Of a stretch of DNA of 64,000 bases, positions 9,953-18,921 are shown one piece after another (the first letter of the stretch is position 1; each line of letters opens with the position of its first letter). The notes below the pieces were generated by a model, which saw only the letters and a program-made list of their open reading frames with translations, had not been told where the DNA came from and searched no databases. The DNA is from Colwellia piezophila ATCC BAA-637 (GTDB taxonomy: Bacteria > Pseudomonadota > Gammaproteobacteria > Enterobacterales > Alteromonadaceae). The stretch lies in contig NZ_KB905163.1 in NCBI RefSeq assembly GCF_000378625.1, forward strand, positions 299,175-363,174, read 5' to 3'. Both the position numbers and the translations under genes were made by a program.

Positions 9953-10900
9953 TTAATCTAAGCCAATCAGTATCGTCGTTAAACTACCTTGCCGATTTAC
10001 CAGTAAGGATATATCACGTGCTTGCTTCATTTCAGCCATAGCTTGCATTGCTTGTGTTGTTACCAGCAAATCATAACCATTCATTTCAACAACAACGTCA
10101 CCCGCTTTTAAACCAGCAAGTTTGAAAAACTCAGGTTTTTTGCCCGGACGCAGTGAGTAACCGATTATCTTGCCATTTTTTCTTTTCGGCGAGATACGTA
10201 AATAATCGCCAATTTTTGCCGGATCGTTGGCAAGCTCATTCCGTAGACTTTTAGCCTGAGCGGTTAATTCTTTATTATGGCGTTGATCGACAATATTTGA
10301 GCGAGATGATTGCGGTCCTACCCTGGACTTGTTGCTCTTAATAGCTGAAGTGTTGGTTACTTTTCTGGCTGGCTGGCTATAATCAAAACCATCTAACATC
10401 AAGGTTTCGAGCCGCCCTGAGTGTTTAATGAGTACTCGGTCCATCAGCACTTGCTCAAGGTTGGCACGTGTACCGACGATAATATCGCCAATACCGTAAG
10501 TTTCTTGCTTACCTTGGTTTTCAATAATCGCCGCGGCTATAGATTGATCATCGCTGGCAACTAAACCTGATAAAGTTAAATTTAAGGTGGTTTCTGGCAC
10601 ATGAGCCATTTCAATTTCAGGCTGATCAACAGCGGTCTCACCATACAAGCCAAAAAGGTTCAGCGATTGTATTTTGCTAACATCAACAACTGTACTGCGG
10701 TTATTGCTATTAAGATTTCCGCTATTTGCAGTAGCAGTACTTTGAGTTGATTGCGCCTGTGGCACAACTGACCAAGTGATTTTAGCGCTTAAAGAAGCAA
10801 TATATATTAATAACAAGACCATTGCTGATTGCGCAACACGTCGATGACCTAGTTGAGAGAATAATGCAGTAAAATCTGTCATGTTCGTGGGAAATGCCAT
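9953..10900 (-). CDS. gspC: Type II secretion inner-membrane protein GspC
   Basis: GspC bridges the inner-membrane platform and the GspD secretin and takes part in substrate choice. The 315-residue protein has a short cytoplasmic end, one membrane helix (about residues 20-40, AQSAMVLLLIYIASL), the HR domain that contacts GspD (about 75-170, including NLFGLYG and LNLTLSGLVASDD), and a C-terminal PDZ domain (about 220-310, with PGKKPEFFKLAGLKAGDVVV). It is the first gene of the gsp operon; the promoter must lie in the 553-base region shared with divergent hslR. Confidence 0.95.
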   Translation of the reverse strand: MAFPTNMTDFTALFSQLGHRRVAQSAMVLLLIYIASLSAKITWSVVPQAQSTQSTATANSGNLNSNNRSTVVDVSKIQSLNLFGLYGETAVDQPEIEMAHVPETTLNLTLSGLVASDDQSIAAAIIENQGKQETYGIGDIIVGTRANLEQVLMDRVLIKHSGRLETLMLDGFDYSQPARKVTNTSAIKSNKSRVGPQSSRSNIVDQRHNKELTAQAKSLRNELANDPAKIGDYLRISPKRKNGKIIGYSLRPGKKPEFFKLAGLKAGDVVVEMNGYDLLVTTQAMQAMAEMKQARDISLLVNRQGSLTTILIGLD

Positions 10901-11147
10901 AGCGACTTATATAATTATTATTTTAAAAACAAGCTTAACCATCTTCATTCAGGGCTAGATGTTATGTTTTGTTATGTTATGCGAAGAGGAATCATACTTG
11001 ACCCAAAGCCAAGCAACAAGTAGTAGCAAGATTTATTAAAGACTTTAATCAATAAAATAGTAATAAAAAAGTTACTCGCTAATAAATACCTACTGTTATA
11101 ATAATTTCAGACCTACTCACCTCGGTAAAGTTCCCAATATTAGCCTT

Positions 11148-11450
11148 ATAGCCGTTTCATTAAGTTTGTGATCTAGTTATATACCCAAACAACCTGAAGA
11201 TGCAGGTTTCAGCTGGAATTATAAATGCCTTTAGGCAAGGCATTAATTGAAGAGAATAGTTATTCAGGAGAATATGCTCCTGCATTCTCTAATAAGCTGC
11301 ATCCATGCTGCGTTATTGTCGAAATCGATAACGTAGCATAAAGCGTTTCTAAACCAGCCTTGCGGGAACGTCTGAGTAATAGCTGGCTATTAGGATGATA
11401 TGGCGTATTTTAACCCGCACAAGTGAGCAATAACTTAATGAAATTAGTAT
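11148..11450. repeat. Repeat element upstream of hslR, with the shared modular core (long form)
   Basis: This fills much of the 554-base gap between gspC and hslR. The ends read ATAGCCGTTTCATTAAGTTT (11148) and, inverted, ATACTAATTTCATTAAGTTA (ending 11450), agreeing at 15 of 20 bases and resembling the ends of the element at 54202. Inside, from about 11181, is a head with CCTGAAGATGCAGG followed by the core GGCAAGGCATTAATTGAAG. The core carries an extra hairpin module (AGGAG-AATATG-CTCCT, then GCTGCATCCATGCTGC). The right end stops 4 bases before the hslR start codon. No coding potential was seen. The gspC and hslR promoters must lie in or around it. Confidence 0.6.
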
Positions 11451-11454
11451 TATT

Positions 11455-11859
11455 ATGACCCCAAGTACAACACCTAAAAACAACTCAACTCGATTGGATA
11501 AATGGCTATGGTCAGCCCGATTTTATCGCACCCGTGCTATTGCTAAGCAAATGATTGATGGCGGTAAAGTTTTTTACAATGGTCAGCGCACTAAGTCCGG
11601 TAAAGCCGTCTCAATTGGTGATATAATAAAAATTCGTCAAGGGTTCGAAGAAAAAGAAGTGACTGTTATCGCGTTAGCCGATAAACGTAAAGACGCTAAT
11701 TTCGCCAGTACTTTATATCAAGAAAATAAGCAAAGTATTGCTCAGCGTGAAAAAAATGACCTCGCCCGTAAACAAGGTATTTTACTCAGCCCTGCTAGTG
11801 ATACTAAACCAGATAAAAAACAACGTAGAAAACTGCGTGAATTTAAAGAAAGGATCTAA
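11455..11859 (+). CDS. hslR: Heat shock protein 15, ribosome-rescue factor
   Basis: Hsp15 binds 50S subunits that carry stalled peptidyl-tRNA and helps recycle them. The 134-residue protein has an S4 RNA-binding domain near its start (RLDKWLWSARFYRTR ... MIDGGKVFYNGQRTK) and a basic C-terminal extension, as in the E. coli protein. The ATG at 11455 is the only plausible start; no clear Shine-Dalgarno sequence precedes it, because the right end of a repeat element stops 4 bases upstream. It is 5 bases from hslO, so the pair is an operon. Confidence 0.94.
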   Translation: MTPSTTPKNNSTRLDKWLWSARFYRTRAIAKQMIDGGKVFYNGQRTKSGKAVSIGDIIKIRQGFEEKEVTVIALADKRKDANFASTLYQENKQSIAQREKNDLARKQGILLSPASDTKPDKKQRRKLREFKERI

Positions 11860-11864
11860 CTGCC

Positions 11865-12737
11865 ATGAGCCAATTCAATGTTTTAAATCGTTACTTATTC
11901 ACCGGTGCCCATGCCCGTGGTGAACTTGTTCAGCTTAATAGCAGTTTTAAAAGCATTCTGAACAATCATAACTATCCCGCCGGTGTCGCAAAATTATTGG
12001 GTGAGTTACTCAGCGCTACTTGTCTATTAACAGCAACGTTAAAGTTTGAAGGTGATATTACCGTACAATTGCAAGGTGATGGCCCAGTCGGCTATATGTC
12101 AGTTAGCGGTAATAATAAGCAGCAAATGCGCGGTATTGTCAAACTAGTGACAGAAACTTCAGCCAATACTTTGCAAGAATTAATTGGTAAAGGCACCATG
12201 ATTATCACCATACGCCCTAATGTAGGTGAGGCTTATCAAGGTGTCGTTGCCTTAGACGAAGACAATCTTGCCGATTGCTTAGCGCATTACTTTGACGTGT
12301 CAGAGCAAATAGCCACTAAAATATGGCTATTTTGTGATAGTGAACAGCAATTAACGGCAGGTGCGTTAGTGCAAGTATTACCTGATGGTGATGGTAGCCT
12401 TGAAAATAAAGAAAAACAGGTAAATGACTTTGAGCATTTATGTCAACTGACTAATACCATTAAAAGTGAAGAAATTTTTTCATTAGAGGCTGAAGCTTTA
12501 CTCTATCGTTTATACCACCAAGAGCAAGTTAACCTTTTTGAACCACAACCAGTTAGCTACCTATGTGGTTGTTCTGCTGATAAATGTTTAGCGGCTATTT
12601 CTCAAATTGAACCCAGTGAAATAAAAGCTATTTTAGCCGAGCAAGGTAAGATTTCGATGACCTGTGATTATTGTATTACCACTTATGACTTTGATGAGCT
12701 AAGTTTACAAAGTTTCATCTCGAAAGTTAACCACTAG
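11865..12737 (+). CDS. hslO: Redox-regulated chaperone Hsp33
   Basis: Hsp33 is a cytoplasmic holdase switched on by oxidation. The 290-residue protein has the N-terminal chaperone domain and the C-terminal zinc switch with its four cysteines in C-x-C (LCGCSADK) and C-x-x-C (MTCDYCIT) arrangement. Length matches the family. An AAGGA ribosome-binding site lies just inside the end of hslR. The hslR-hslO-pckA-envZ/ompR neighbourhood matches that known in enterobacteria. Confidence 0.96.
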   Translation: MSQFNVLNRYLFTGAHARGELVQLNSSFKSILNNHNYPAGVAKLLGELLSATCLLTATLKFEGDITVQLQGDGPVGYMSVSGNNKQQMRGIVKLVTETSANTLQELIGKGTMIITIRPNVGEAYQGVVALDEDNLADCLAHYFDVSEQIATKIWLFCDSEQQLTAGALVQVLPDGDGSLENKEKQVNDFEHLCQLTNTIKSEEIFSLEAEALLYRLYHQEQVNLFEPQPVSYLCGCSADKCLAAISQIEPSEIKAILAEQGKISMTCDYCITTYDFDELSLQSFISKVNH

Positions 12738-12775
12738 ATAATAGCTCACTTTTTAAGCGAACAACGTAATAAAAA

Positions 12776-12821
12776 ACAGTATTAATTACCCTTTATTTCA
12801 CATCGTGGTAATTAATACTGT
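12776..12821 (-). terminator. Strong stem-loop between hslO and pckA, with its U-tract on the minus strand
   Basis: A perfect 15-base stem (ACAGTATTAATTACC, 12776-12790, and its complement, 12807-12821) encloses a 16-base loop. On the plus strand it is followed by CTCTAAAA, with no U-run. On the minus strand it is followed by TTTTTT, so as an intrinsic terminator it would act on leftward transcription. It may still define the 3' end of hslO mRNA by processing. The hairpin is certain; its direction of action is inferred. Confidence 0.5.
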
Positions 12822-12916
12822 CTCTAAAATATTGACATACCCCTTATATGCCTAGCTCAAGCGCCATTTCATCTTAACATTAATAACATTTACCAACCCC
12901 ATTCATGTTATTTATA

Positions 12917-12930
12917 ATGAAAACTTTCAT
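12917..12930. promoter_or_regulatory. Upstream copy of a 14-base dyad before pckA
   Basis: ATGAAAACTTTCAT is an imperfect palindrome (ATGAAA/TTTCAT about a 2-base centre) repeated exactly at 12996-13009, 79 bases downstream. The inner TGAAAACTTTCA resembles the Cra (FruR) consensus TGAAACGTTTCA at 10 of 12 positions. Cra activates pckA in E. coli, but the match is short and the regulator here is not known. Confidence 0.45.
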
Positions 12931-12995
12931 ATTAGACTATTTTTTACTTTCGTTTTGCTCGTTATTACCTTAAAATACCGCCAAATGAAGACAGC

Positions 12996-13009
12996 ATGAA
13001 AACTTTCAT
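12996..13009. promoter_or_regulatory. Downstream copy of the 14-base dyad before pckA
   Basis: This is identical to the dyad at 12917-12930 and lies 57 bases before the pckA start codon. Exact repetition of a palindrome in a promoter region suggests a cooperative or looping operator pair. The rest of the 329-base hslO-pckA gap holds the stem-loop at 12776 and AT-rich sequence without another recognised feature. Confidence 0.45.
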
Positions 13010-13066
13010 CACTGCTTTCACCAAACCACTTAAATAAAATTTGTCATACTTAGGAGTGAATTTGCT

Positions 13067-14677
13067 ATGACCGCCCCGAAAAACTCTATTGATTTATCAC
13101 AATACGGCATCAACGATGTTAATGAAGTTGTTTATAACCCATCGTATGAGTTACTTTTTAGTGAAGAAACTAAAGATAGCCTCGAAGGTTTTGATAAAGG
13201 CGTAGTGACTGAGCTTGGTGCAGTTAACGTAGATACTGGTATATTTACTGGTCGTTCTCCTAAAGATAAATACATTGTTCGTGATGACGTAACTCGCGAT
13301 ACAGTGTGGTGGTCTGATCAAGGAAAAAATGACAACAAACCTATGACACCTGAAACATGGGACCACTTAAAAAACTTAGTGACTACTCAGCTTTCTGGTC
13401 AACGTTTATTTGTTGTTGATACATACTGTGGTGCTGATGAAGCAACACGTTTAAAAGTTCGTTTCATTACTCAAGTAGCTTGGCAAGCGCATTTTGTTAA
13501 GAACATGTTTATCCGTCCTACTGACGCTGAACTAGAAACCTATGAACCAGACTTCGTGGTAATGAACGGCGCAAAAACAGTTAATGATAAATGGCAAGAG
13601 CAAGGTTTAAACTCTGAAAACTTTGTTGCTTTTAACTTGACGGAAAAAATTCAATTGATTGGTGGTACTTGGTACGGCGGCGAAATGAAAAAAGGTATGT
13701 TCTCTATGATGAACTACTACCTTCCGTTGCAAGGTATTGCTTCAATGCATTGTAGTGCTAACGTTGGTGAAGATGGCGACACTGCAATTTTCTTCGGTTT
13801 ATCTGGTACTGGTAAAACAACGTTATCAACAGATCCTAAACGTCAACTTATCGGTGATGATGAACATGGTTGGGATGATAATGGTATTTTTAACTTTGAA
13901 GGTGGCTGTTACGCTAAAACGATCAACCTAAGCAAAGAAAACGAACCAGATATCTACAATGCGATTCGTCGAGATGCATTATTAGAAAACGTTACTGTTG
14001 ATGCCAATGGTAAAATTGATTTTGACGATAACTCAAAAACTGAGAACACGCGTGTATCTTACCCAATTCACCACATTGATAATATCGTTAAGCCTGTTTC
14101 TCGTGCCGGTCATGCGAAAAAAGTTATCTTCTTAACGGCTGATGCTTTTGGTGTTTTACCACCGGTAGCTAAGTTAACGCCAAAGCAAACTGAGTATTAC
14201 TTCCTATCAGGCTTTACCGCTAAATTAGCAGGTACTGAGCGTGGTATTACTGAACCAACACCTACTTTTTCTAGTTGTTTTGGTGCGGCTTTCTTAAGCT
14301 TACACCCGACTCAATATGCTGAAGTTTTACAAAAACGTATGGAAGCTGTTGGCGCAGAAGCTTACCTAGTTAATACTGGCTGGAATGGTACTGGCAAACG
14401 TATTTCAATTAAAGCAACTCGTGCAATCATTGATGCTATCTTAGATGGTTCTATTGATAATGCTGAAACAACGGTTATTCCAATGTTTAACTTAGAAGTC
14501 CCTATCAAGCTTACCGGTGTTGAAGGTGATATTCTTGACCCTCGTAACACTTACGAAGATGCCAGCATCTGGAATGATAAAGCGGCAGCCTTAGCGAAAC
14601 GTTTTGTTAATAACTTTGAAAAATTCACTGATACTGACAACGGTAAAGCATTAGTTGCTGCTGGCCCTCAACTTTAA
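13067..14677 (+). CDS. pckA: Phosphoenolpyruvate carboxykinase (ATP)
   Basis: This enzyme converts oxaloacetate and ATP to phosphoenolpyruvate, CO2 and ADP, the first committed step of gluconeogenesis. The 536-residue protein has the ATP-type PEPCK signature: the kinase-1a P-loop [11 protein letters not shown], the substrate-binding stretch [12 protein letters not shown], the LIGDDEHGW metal site and the NTGWNGTG region. Length is typical. A good AGGAG ribosome-binding site precedes the ATG. Two identical dyads upstream suggest control by carbon state. It ends in a clear terminator at 14718. Confidence 0.97.
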   Translation: MTAPKNSIDLSQYGINDVNEVVYNPSYELLFSEETKDSLEGFDKGVVTELGAVNVDTGIFTGRSPKDKYIVRDDVTRDTVWWSDQGKNDNKPMTPETWDHLKNLVTTQLSGQRLFVVDTYCGADEATRLKVRFITQVAWQAHFVKNMFIRPTDAELETYEPDFVVMNGAKTVNDKWQEQGLNSENFVAFNLTEKIQLIGGTWYGGEMKKGMFSMMNYYLPLQGIASMHCSANVGEDGDTAIFFGLSGTGKTTLSTDPKRQLIGDDEHGWDDNGIFNFEGGCYAKTINLSKENEPDIYNAIRRDALLENVTVDANGKIDFDDNSKTENTRVSYPIHHIDNIVKPVSRAGHAKKVIFLTADAFGVLPPVAKLTPKQTEYYFLSGFTAKLAGTERGITEPTPTFSSCFGAAFLSLHPTQYAEVLQKRMEAVGAEAYLVNTGWNGTGKRISIKATRAIIDAILDGSIDNAETTVIPMFNLEVPIKLTGVEGDILDPRNTYEDASIWNDKAAALAKRFVNNFEKFTDTDNGKALVAAGPQL

Positions 14678-14717
14678 TAGTTGTACTAAAACTATAAGTT
14701 AAAGTAGCAGATAAACG

Positions 14718-14751
14718 AAAGCCAGATGTTTGAATAACATCTGGCTTTTTT
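14718..14751 (+). terminator. Intrinsic terminator of pckA
   Basis: The stem AAAGCCAGATGTT / AACATCTGGCTTT has a 5-base loop and is followed by a T-run. It starts 41 bases after the pckA stop codon. Confidence 0.9.
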
Positions 14752-14850
14752 GTGGTTGGCGTTTGATTGATTGACGAATGAATCGCTTGCTAGGATATCT
14801 AACAAACTCTTATTGTCCGGACTTCATTTATAGCGCGTTTGAGATAGCTA

Positions 14851-15114
14851 ATACCAATTTGATTAAGTTCTTTCCCACTCAGCGAGAATTAAAAGGCTTA
14901 GAGGCAAGGCATTGATTGATGAGAATGGTTATTCCCTTGTCAAAATTAATAACGCCGCTTATAAGCCTTTTAAACTCGCCCTTGGGAGCTCATTGATAAA
15001 CTGATAACTTCACAAAATTAGTGAAATATAGAATAACTATGTTTAACAAATTTTGTTTGTTCTAAGCTCAGCAATGTAGCTCTGAGTAGGGAAGAAATTT
15101 AATCAAAATGGTAT
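14851..15114. mobile_element. MITE-like element A between pckA and envZ (short core)
   Basis: The ends are inverted repeats of about 35 bases: ATACCAATTTGATTAAG...CCCACTCAG on the left and, inverted, ATACCATTTTGATTAAA...CCCTACTCAG on the right. No open frame is present. It holds the core GGCAAGGCATTGATTGATG...CTTGTC, flanked by complementary arms TTAAAAGGCTTA and TAAGCCTTTTAA. A 5'-TA dinucleotide borders both ends, so a TA target duplication is possible. It fills most of the pckA-envZ gap. No transposase is seen in the window; mobilisation in trans is inferred. Confidence 0.7.
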
Positions 15115-15136
15115 AAACTGGTTTATCAGCTCTCTA

Positions 15137-16429
15137 CTAAATAAACACTAGCGGTAAATACACCTTGGCTTGTAAACCACCAGAGGGTCTATTTGAAAGT
15201 TCAACTTTACCACCGTGGGTATCAACAATACGTTTAATAATGGCTAAGCCTAAACCGCTACCTTCAGTGCCCCGGGCAGTATCACCTTGAGTAAAAGGTT
15301 GGAATAAACGTTCAATATCTTCATCAGGAATACCGGCACCGTTATCACAGACCATGAAATAGGCATACTTTTTTTCTACGCCAGTATAAACTTCAATTTC
15401 ACCTGAGGTATAACGAATAGCATTTTGCAGTAAATTGGCTAGGGCGCGCTTAACAGCAACATGTCGTAGTGGGATTTTAGGGCATTCACTTGGGAAAAAT
15501 ATTATCTCTCTATCACTGGGTTTTTCGACATTGATAACCTCATCTACCAACACATTCAAGTCACCTGGTTCAGCTTTATCTTTTGAGTCATGACGAAGGT
15601 AATCAATAAACTGATCAATAATATTATTCATATCATCAATATCGATTTCTATACCATCTTTAAGAAAAGCATCTTGCTCTTGCATCATTTCACTGGCTAA
15701 ACGTATACGCGTTAATGGTGTGCGTAAGTCATGGGAAATACCCGCCATTAATAAATTACGGTCATCTTCCAGTTGTTTAATGCCCTTTGACATATGATTA
15801 AAGGCTTGGGTTACCGCCATAATCTCAGAGCTACCACGTTCAACAAGTGGCTCAGGAAAGTCCCCTCGACCGACATCTTCAGCGGCTATCTCTAATGATT
15901 TCAATGGCCTATTAAGTTGACGAACAAAGATCCAACCGCCGATAACACTCAATAAACCAATAACCACCATAAAGAAGATAAGTGGGTTAAAGCTTCCTCT
16001 TTCCATGCCGCTTAAGGGTATTTTCACCCAAAGATGAGGCGCTTGTGGAGCTCGAATCCAAAATAAGTATTCATTACCATCAGAAATTCGCACTTCAGCA
16101 GGCCCGCCCAATAACAAGGACATTTGCTCAGATCGATAAGGGTACACTGCCGCCGTTGCTAAACCAAAATTGAGAGCATCTTCTTCACGATATACGCCGA
16201 TACCGGTTTCATTATGAAAGGCTTTCGCCATTTTAGGACTTAACTTAGCATCATCGATATCAATGAATACGACCCGCACTTGCTTAGCCAGCAACTGATT
16301 AATTTGCTGCTGGTGGGGATCAAAAACATAGATAGCAAAAGAAATGTAGGTAACGATCTGATTGATAAAAAGTAAAAAACCTATCAATAAAACCGTTTGA
16401 CCAAAAGCACTACGAGGTAATATTTTCAT
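15137..16429 (-). CDS. envZ: Osmosensor-type sensor histidine kinase EnvZ
   Basis: EnvZ senses envelope or osmotic state and phosphorylates OmpR. The 430-residue protein has a first membrane helix near residues 10-32, a periplasmic domain, a second helix (about 145-168), a HAMP linker ([16 protein letters not shown]), the H-box [15 protein letters not shown] with the phosphorylated His, and the N, G1 and G2 boxes ([25 protein letters not shown]). It follows ompR after a 37-base gap, the usual ompR-envZ operon order. The next gene on its 3' side is convergent pckA. Confidence 0.94.
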   Translation of the reverse strand: MKILPRSAFGQTVLLIGFLLFINQIVTYISFAIYVFDPHQQQINQLLAKQVRVVFIDIDDAKLSPKMAKAFHNETGIGVYREEDALNFGLATAAVYPYRSEQMSLLLGGPAEVRISDGNEYLFWIRAPQAPHLWVKIPLSGMERGSFNPLIFFMVVIGLLSVIGGWIFVRQLNRPLKSLEIAAEDVGRGDFPEPLVERGSSEIMAVTQAFNHMSKGIKQLEDDRNLLMAGISHDLRTPLTRIRLASEMMQEQDAFLKDGIEIDIDDMNNIIDQFIDYLRHDSKDKAEPGDLNVLVDEVINVEKPSDREIIFFPSECPKIPLRHVAVKRALANLLQNAIRYTSGEIEVYTGVEKKYAYFMVCDNGAGIPDEDIERLFQPFTQGDTARGTEGSGLGLAIIKRIVDTHGGKVELSNRPSGGLQAKVYLPLVFI

Positions 16430-16466
16430 ATAGTTGACTTAGCTTAAACACAGAGTGAGTGCTTTG

Positions 16467-17189
16467 CTAAGTATTGGTACCATCAGGAACAAATACATAA
16501 CCTAAACCCCAAACTGTTTGCAAGTATCTTGGTTTAGCCGGGTCTTCTTCGAGCATTCTACGTAAGCGTGATACTTGTACATCGATACTACGCTCTAATG
16601 CTGAGTAATCTCTGCCACGAGCTAGATTCATAAGCTTATCACGAGATAGTGGCACTCTAGGATGGGTAACCAATGCTTTGAGTACCGCAAACTCACCGCT
16701 GGTGAGTGGCATATTGACGTTATCTTTTTTCATTTCACGGGTCGCTAAATTTAACTCGTGGCCACCAAAGGTAATAATATTTTCTTCTAAAGCAGGCGCT
16801 CCAGGCGCTTCTTGAGTTTTACGACGTAGAACGGCTTTAATACGTGCCAGTAACTCTCTTGGATTAAAAGGTTTCGGCATATAATCATCAGCGCCAAGTT
16901 CTAAACCGATAATCCGGTCAACCTCATCACCTTTAGCGGTTAGCATTACAATAGGGATATTATTTGAATTTTGACGTAAACGGCGACAAATAGATAAACC
17001 ATCTTCACCGGGTAACATTAAATCAAGCACTAACATATGGAAATTTTCTCGTTCAAGTAAGCGATCCATTTGTTCTGAATTAGCGGCAGTTCGTACAGTA
17101 AAACCTTGCTCAACTAAATAACGCTCTAATAATGAACGTAGACGCATATCATCATCTACCACTAAAATCTTAGGGGTTTCTTGAGTCAT
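16467..17189 (-). CDS. ompR: Response regulator OmpR
   Basis: OmpR is the DNA-binding partner of EnvZ that regulates porin and envelope genes. The 240-residue protein has a receiver domain (acidic pocket VVDDD, phospho-Asp in VLDLMLPGEDG, Lys in MPKPF) and a C-terminal winged helix (about 140-235, with LARGRDYSALERSIDVQVSR and the end WGLGYVFVPDG). It is very close to enterobacterial OmpR in length and motifs. A strong AAGGTGG ribosome-binding site precedes the start. Its promoter lies between 17190 and the MITE-like element at 17349. Confidence 0.96.
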   Translation of the reverse strand: MTQETPKILVVDDDMRLRSLLERYLVEQGFTVRTAANSEQMDRLLERENFHMLVLDLMLPGEDGLSICRRLRQNSNNIPIVMLTAKGDEVDRIIGLELGADDYMPKPFNPRELLARIKAVLRRKTQEAPGAPALEENIITFGGHELNLATREMKKDNVNMPLTSGEFAVLKALVTHPRVPLSRDKLMNLARGRDYSALERSIDVQVSRLRRMLEEDPAKPRYLQTVWGLGYVFVPDGTNT

Positions 17190-17348
17190 ATTTTATTCCA
17201 CCTTGCTCAGTTTGCTTTTTATTATAAATATATACCCGTTACTATAAGGGATATTACTAACAATAAGAAAGTAGCAAGCGTAAAACAAGCTAAGTATTTG
17301 TTACAATTTATGTAATTACTGAGGATATAAACTTTTTTAGAGGGTTTA

Positions 17349-17673
17349 ATACCAATTTGATTAAATTTCTTCCCAACTCAGAGCTGTACTCAATGTTCAA
17401 TAACAAGGCGAATTTGTTTAGGTCTAGTCATTCTAAACCACATAAATTTAACGATGTTAGTGGTCATTGAGTAAGATCCCATAGGGCGAATATCTAATAA
17501 AAGGAAAGGGTTCATATGCGGCGTTATTGATTTTGACAAGGACGCTACATGGATGTAGCTTCTTAGAGAATGCAGGAGCTTATTCTCCTGAATAACCATT
17601 CTCTTCAATCAATGCCTTGCCTCTAAACCCTTTAACTCTCGCTGAGTGGGAAAGAACTTAATCAACTTGGTAT
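17349..17673. mobile_element. MITE-like element B upstream of ompR (long core, inverted orientation)
   Basis: The ends are inverted repeats of about 35 bases: ATACCAATTTGATTAAAT...CTCAGAG at 17349 and, inverted, ATACCAAGTTGATTAAGT...CTCAGCG ending at 17673. Read on the minus strand, the right part contains the same core as elements at 11148, 14851 and 45475, including the extra module (AGGAG-AATAAG-CTCCT, then GCTACATCCATGTAGC). It is the main content of the 519-base gap between the unknown gene at 17709 and ompR. Sequence from about 17390 to 17510 is unique among the elements seen here. Confidence 0.7.
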
Positions 17674-17708
17674 AGGGCATAATTGTGGGAATTGTGCCGC
17701 GCTAAGTT

Positions 17709-18218
17709 TTATTTCAAGTAGTGGATACTTTGCTCAGTAACACATTGAGTGAAGCTTTTTTTACGCTCTTCGTGTGAAAGTGATGCGATGGCCTGCTTCA
17801 CTAATTGCATTTTCTTCTCTCGGTCAGCAGATGGTAAATGAGCAAGTTGCTGATGAAAACAGCCATACAGACCGAAATTTAACGCGACTTCAGACTGCAT
17901 AGTGTCAGTACCTAAACAATGACCTAATTTTTCTGCCAAGGTATTGGTATCCATTTCGTCGATTAAATAGCTTAACTTATAATTGCCACTATCCACTTTT
18001 CGCGCTTGGTTGCAGCTAAAAAACATATCAGCAACGGCAACAATCGGGATAAGTTGTTGATGCTGTTTACTAAAACGTCGCTTTAACCATTCGTTATGCG
18101 CCTTATCAGTTACCGGTTTAACATCCGCTACAGTGCTTTGCGAGCTAGGCTGCCAAGCTTGACTGTGACTAATATAACAAGCCAAAACAAATAATAATAA
18201 TTTTAACGCGTTCTTCAT
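17709..18218 (-). CDS. Secreted protein of unknown function with four cysteines
   Basis: I do not recognise this 169-residue protein. It starts with a clear signal peptide (MKNALKLLLFVLACYISHSQ, likely cleaved near residue 21), so the mature form is probably periplasmic. The mature part is mainly helical and polar, with four cysteines (in FFSCNQ, GHCLG, YGCFHQ and TQCVT), enough for two disulfides. It lies divergent from a thioredoxin-like gene (starts 113 bases apart), which hints at a redox link but does not show one. Codon use looks like that of its neighbours. Confidence 0.7.
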   Translation of the reverse strand: MKNALKLLLFVLACYISHSQAWQPSSQSTVADVKPVTDKAHNEWLKRRFSKQHQQLIPIVAVADMFFSCNQARKVDSGNYKLSYLIDEMDTNTLAEKLGHCLGTDTMQSEVALNFGLYGCFHQQLAHLPSADREKKMQLVKQAIASLSHEERKKSFTQCVTEQSIHYLK

Positions 18219-18330
18219 ATAATTAGGCTCTTGGAATCACTATAAAAAAGTTTCATGACAATTTAGATATTGTGCATCACAGACAAAACTAAGTATAGTG
18301 AACTTATGTACGAATAATGTAGATAACTGT

Positions 18331-18807
18331 ATGCCTGACTCCCTAAAAGCACTGGTGAAAACAGTAGTGATAGCCACCTTATTAATACTTATCACTAACC
18401 CTGCTAGTGCCAATGATTCCTTGGCTGAATTTGAACAAGCGATGGCTAGAAATAAAGGTAAAGTCATTTATTTAGATTTTTGGGCTTCTTGGTGTGTACC
18501 TTGTCGTAAATCATTCCCCTGGATGAATGCCATGCAAACACAATATCAAAAGCAAGGCTTGGTGGTATTAAGTGTTAATCTTGATGCACAGCCCATATTA
18601 GCCGAGCAATTTTTACAACAAACCCCGGCCAATTTCGCCATTATTTTTGATGCTAAAGGTCTATTAGCGAAAAAGTTTAAATTAAAAGGCATGCCTAGTA
18701 GTTACTTATTTGATCGCCAAGGTAATCTTATCAGCGCCCACACCGGCTTTAATGGTAAAAAGCAGAAAAAATATCAGCAAGAAATAGTGCAAGCCCTTGG
18801 CCAGTAA
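18331..18807 (+). CDS. Thioredoxin-like protein of the TlpA/ResA type, exported
   Basis: A thiol-disulfide exchange protein, probably periplasmic. From the chosen ATG the protein is 158 residues with an N-terminal hydrophobic signal (about 6-26, ending PASA-N) and a thioredoxin fold with active site WCVPC (in DFWASWCVPCRKSFPWM) and the cis-Pro segment GMPSSYLFD. A GTG at 18298 would add 11 residues without making a better signal, so the ATG at 18331 was preferred. Whether it reduces or oxidises partners cannot be told from sequence. It ends before a terminator shared with mscS. Confidence 0.85.
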   Translation: MPDSLKALVKTVVIATLLILITNPASANDSLAEFEQAMARNKGKVIYLDFWASWCVPCRKSFPWMNAMQTQYQKQGLVVLSVNLDAQPILAEQFLQQTPANFAIIFDAKGLLAKKFKLKGMPSSYLFDRQGNLISAHTGFNGKKQKKYQQEIVQALGQ

Positions 18808-18870
18808 TCGAGTGCATTGTTACCCCGGATATAACAGAGATTGAAAAATAGCCCTGATTAAAAGCGCAAT

Positions 18871-18908
18871 AAAAAAGCCTAGCTCAGCAAGCTGAAATAG
18901 GCTTTTTT
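18871..18908. terminator. Bidirectional terminator between the thioredoxin-like gene and mscS
   Basis: AAAAAAGCCTA and TAGGCTTTTTT form a stem with A- and T-runs on both flanks and a smaller inner dyad (AGCT). It serves the two convergent genes. Confidence 0.88.
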
Positions 18909-18921
18909 GATAACACTGTTG

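Noticed and set aside
1..10900. Type IV pilus assembly genes
   Set aside because: The set of C, D, E, F, G to M with a GspC PDZ domain, GspL and a large GspK is specific to type II secretion.
11148..11450. Intergenic repeats considered as CRISPR
   Set aside because: There are no regularly spaced identical repeats and no cas genes. The structure is a single folded element.
13151..13366. Minus-strand frame within pckA
   Set aside because: It lies wholly inside a well-supported gene, has no ribosome-binding site and no recognisable protein pattern.
14851..17673. A composite transposon formed by the two MITE-like elements
   Set aside because: They flank envZ-ompR, but these are housekeeping genes in their usual conserved place, so no cargo was moved in.
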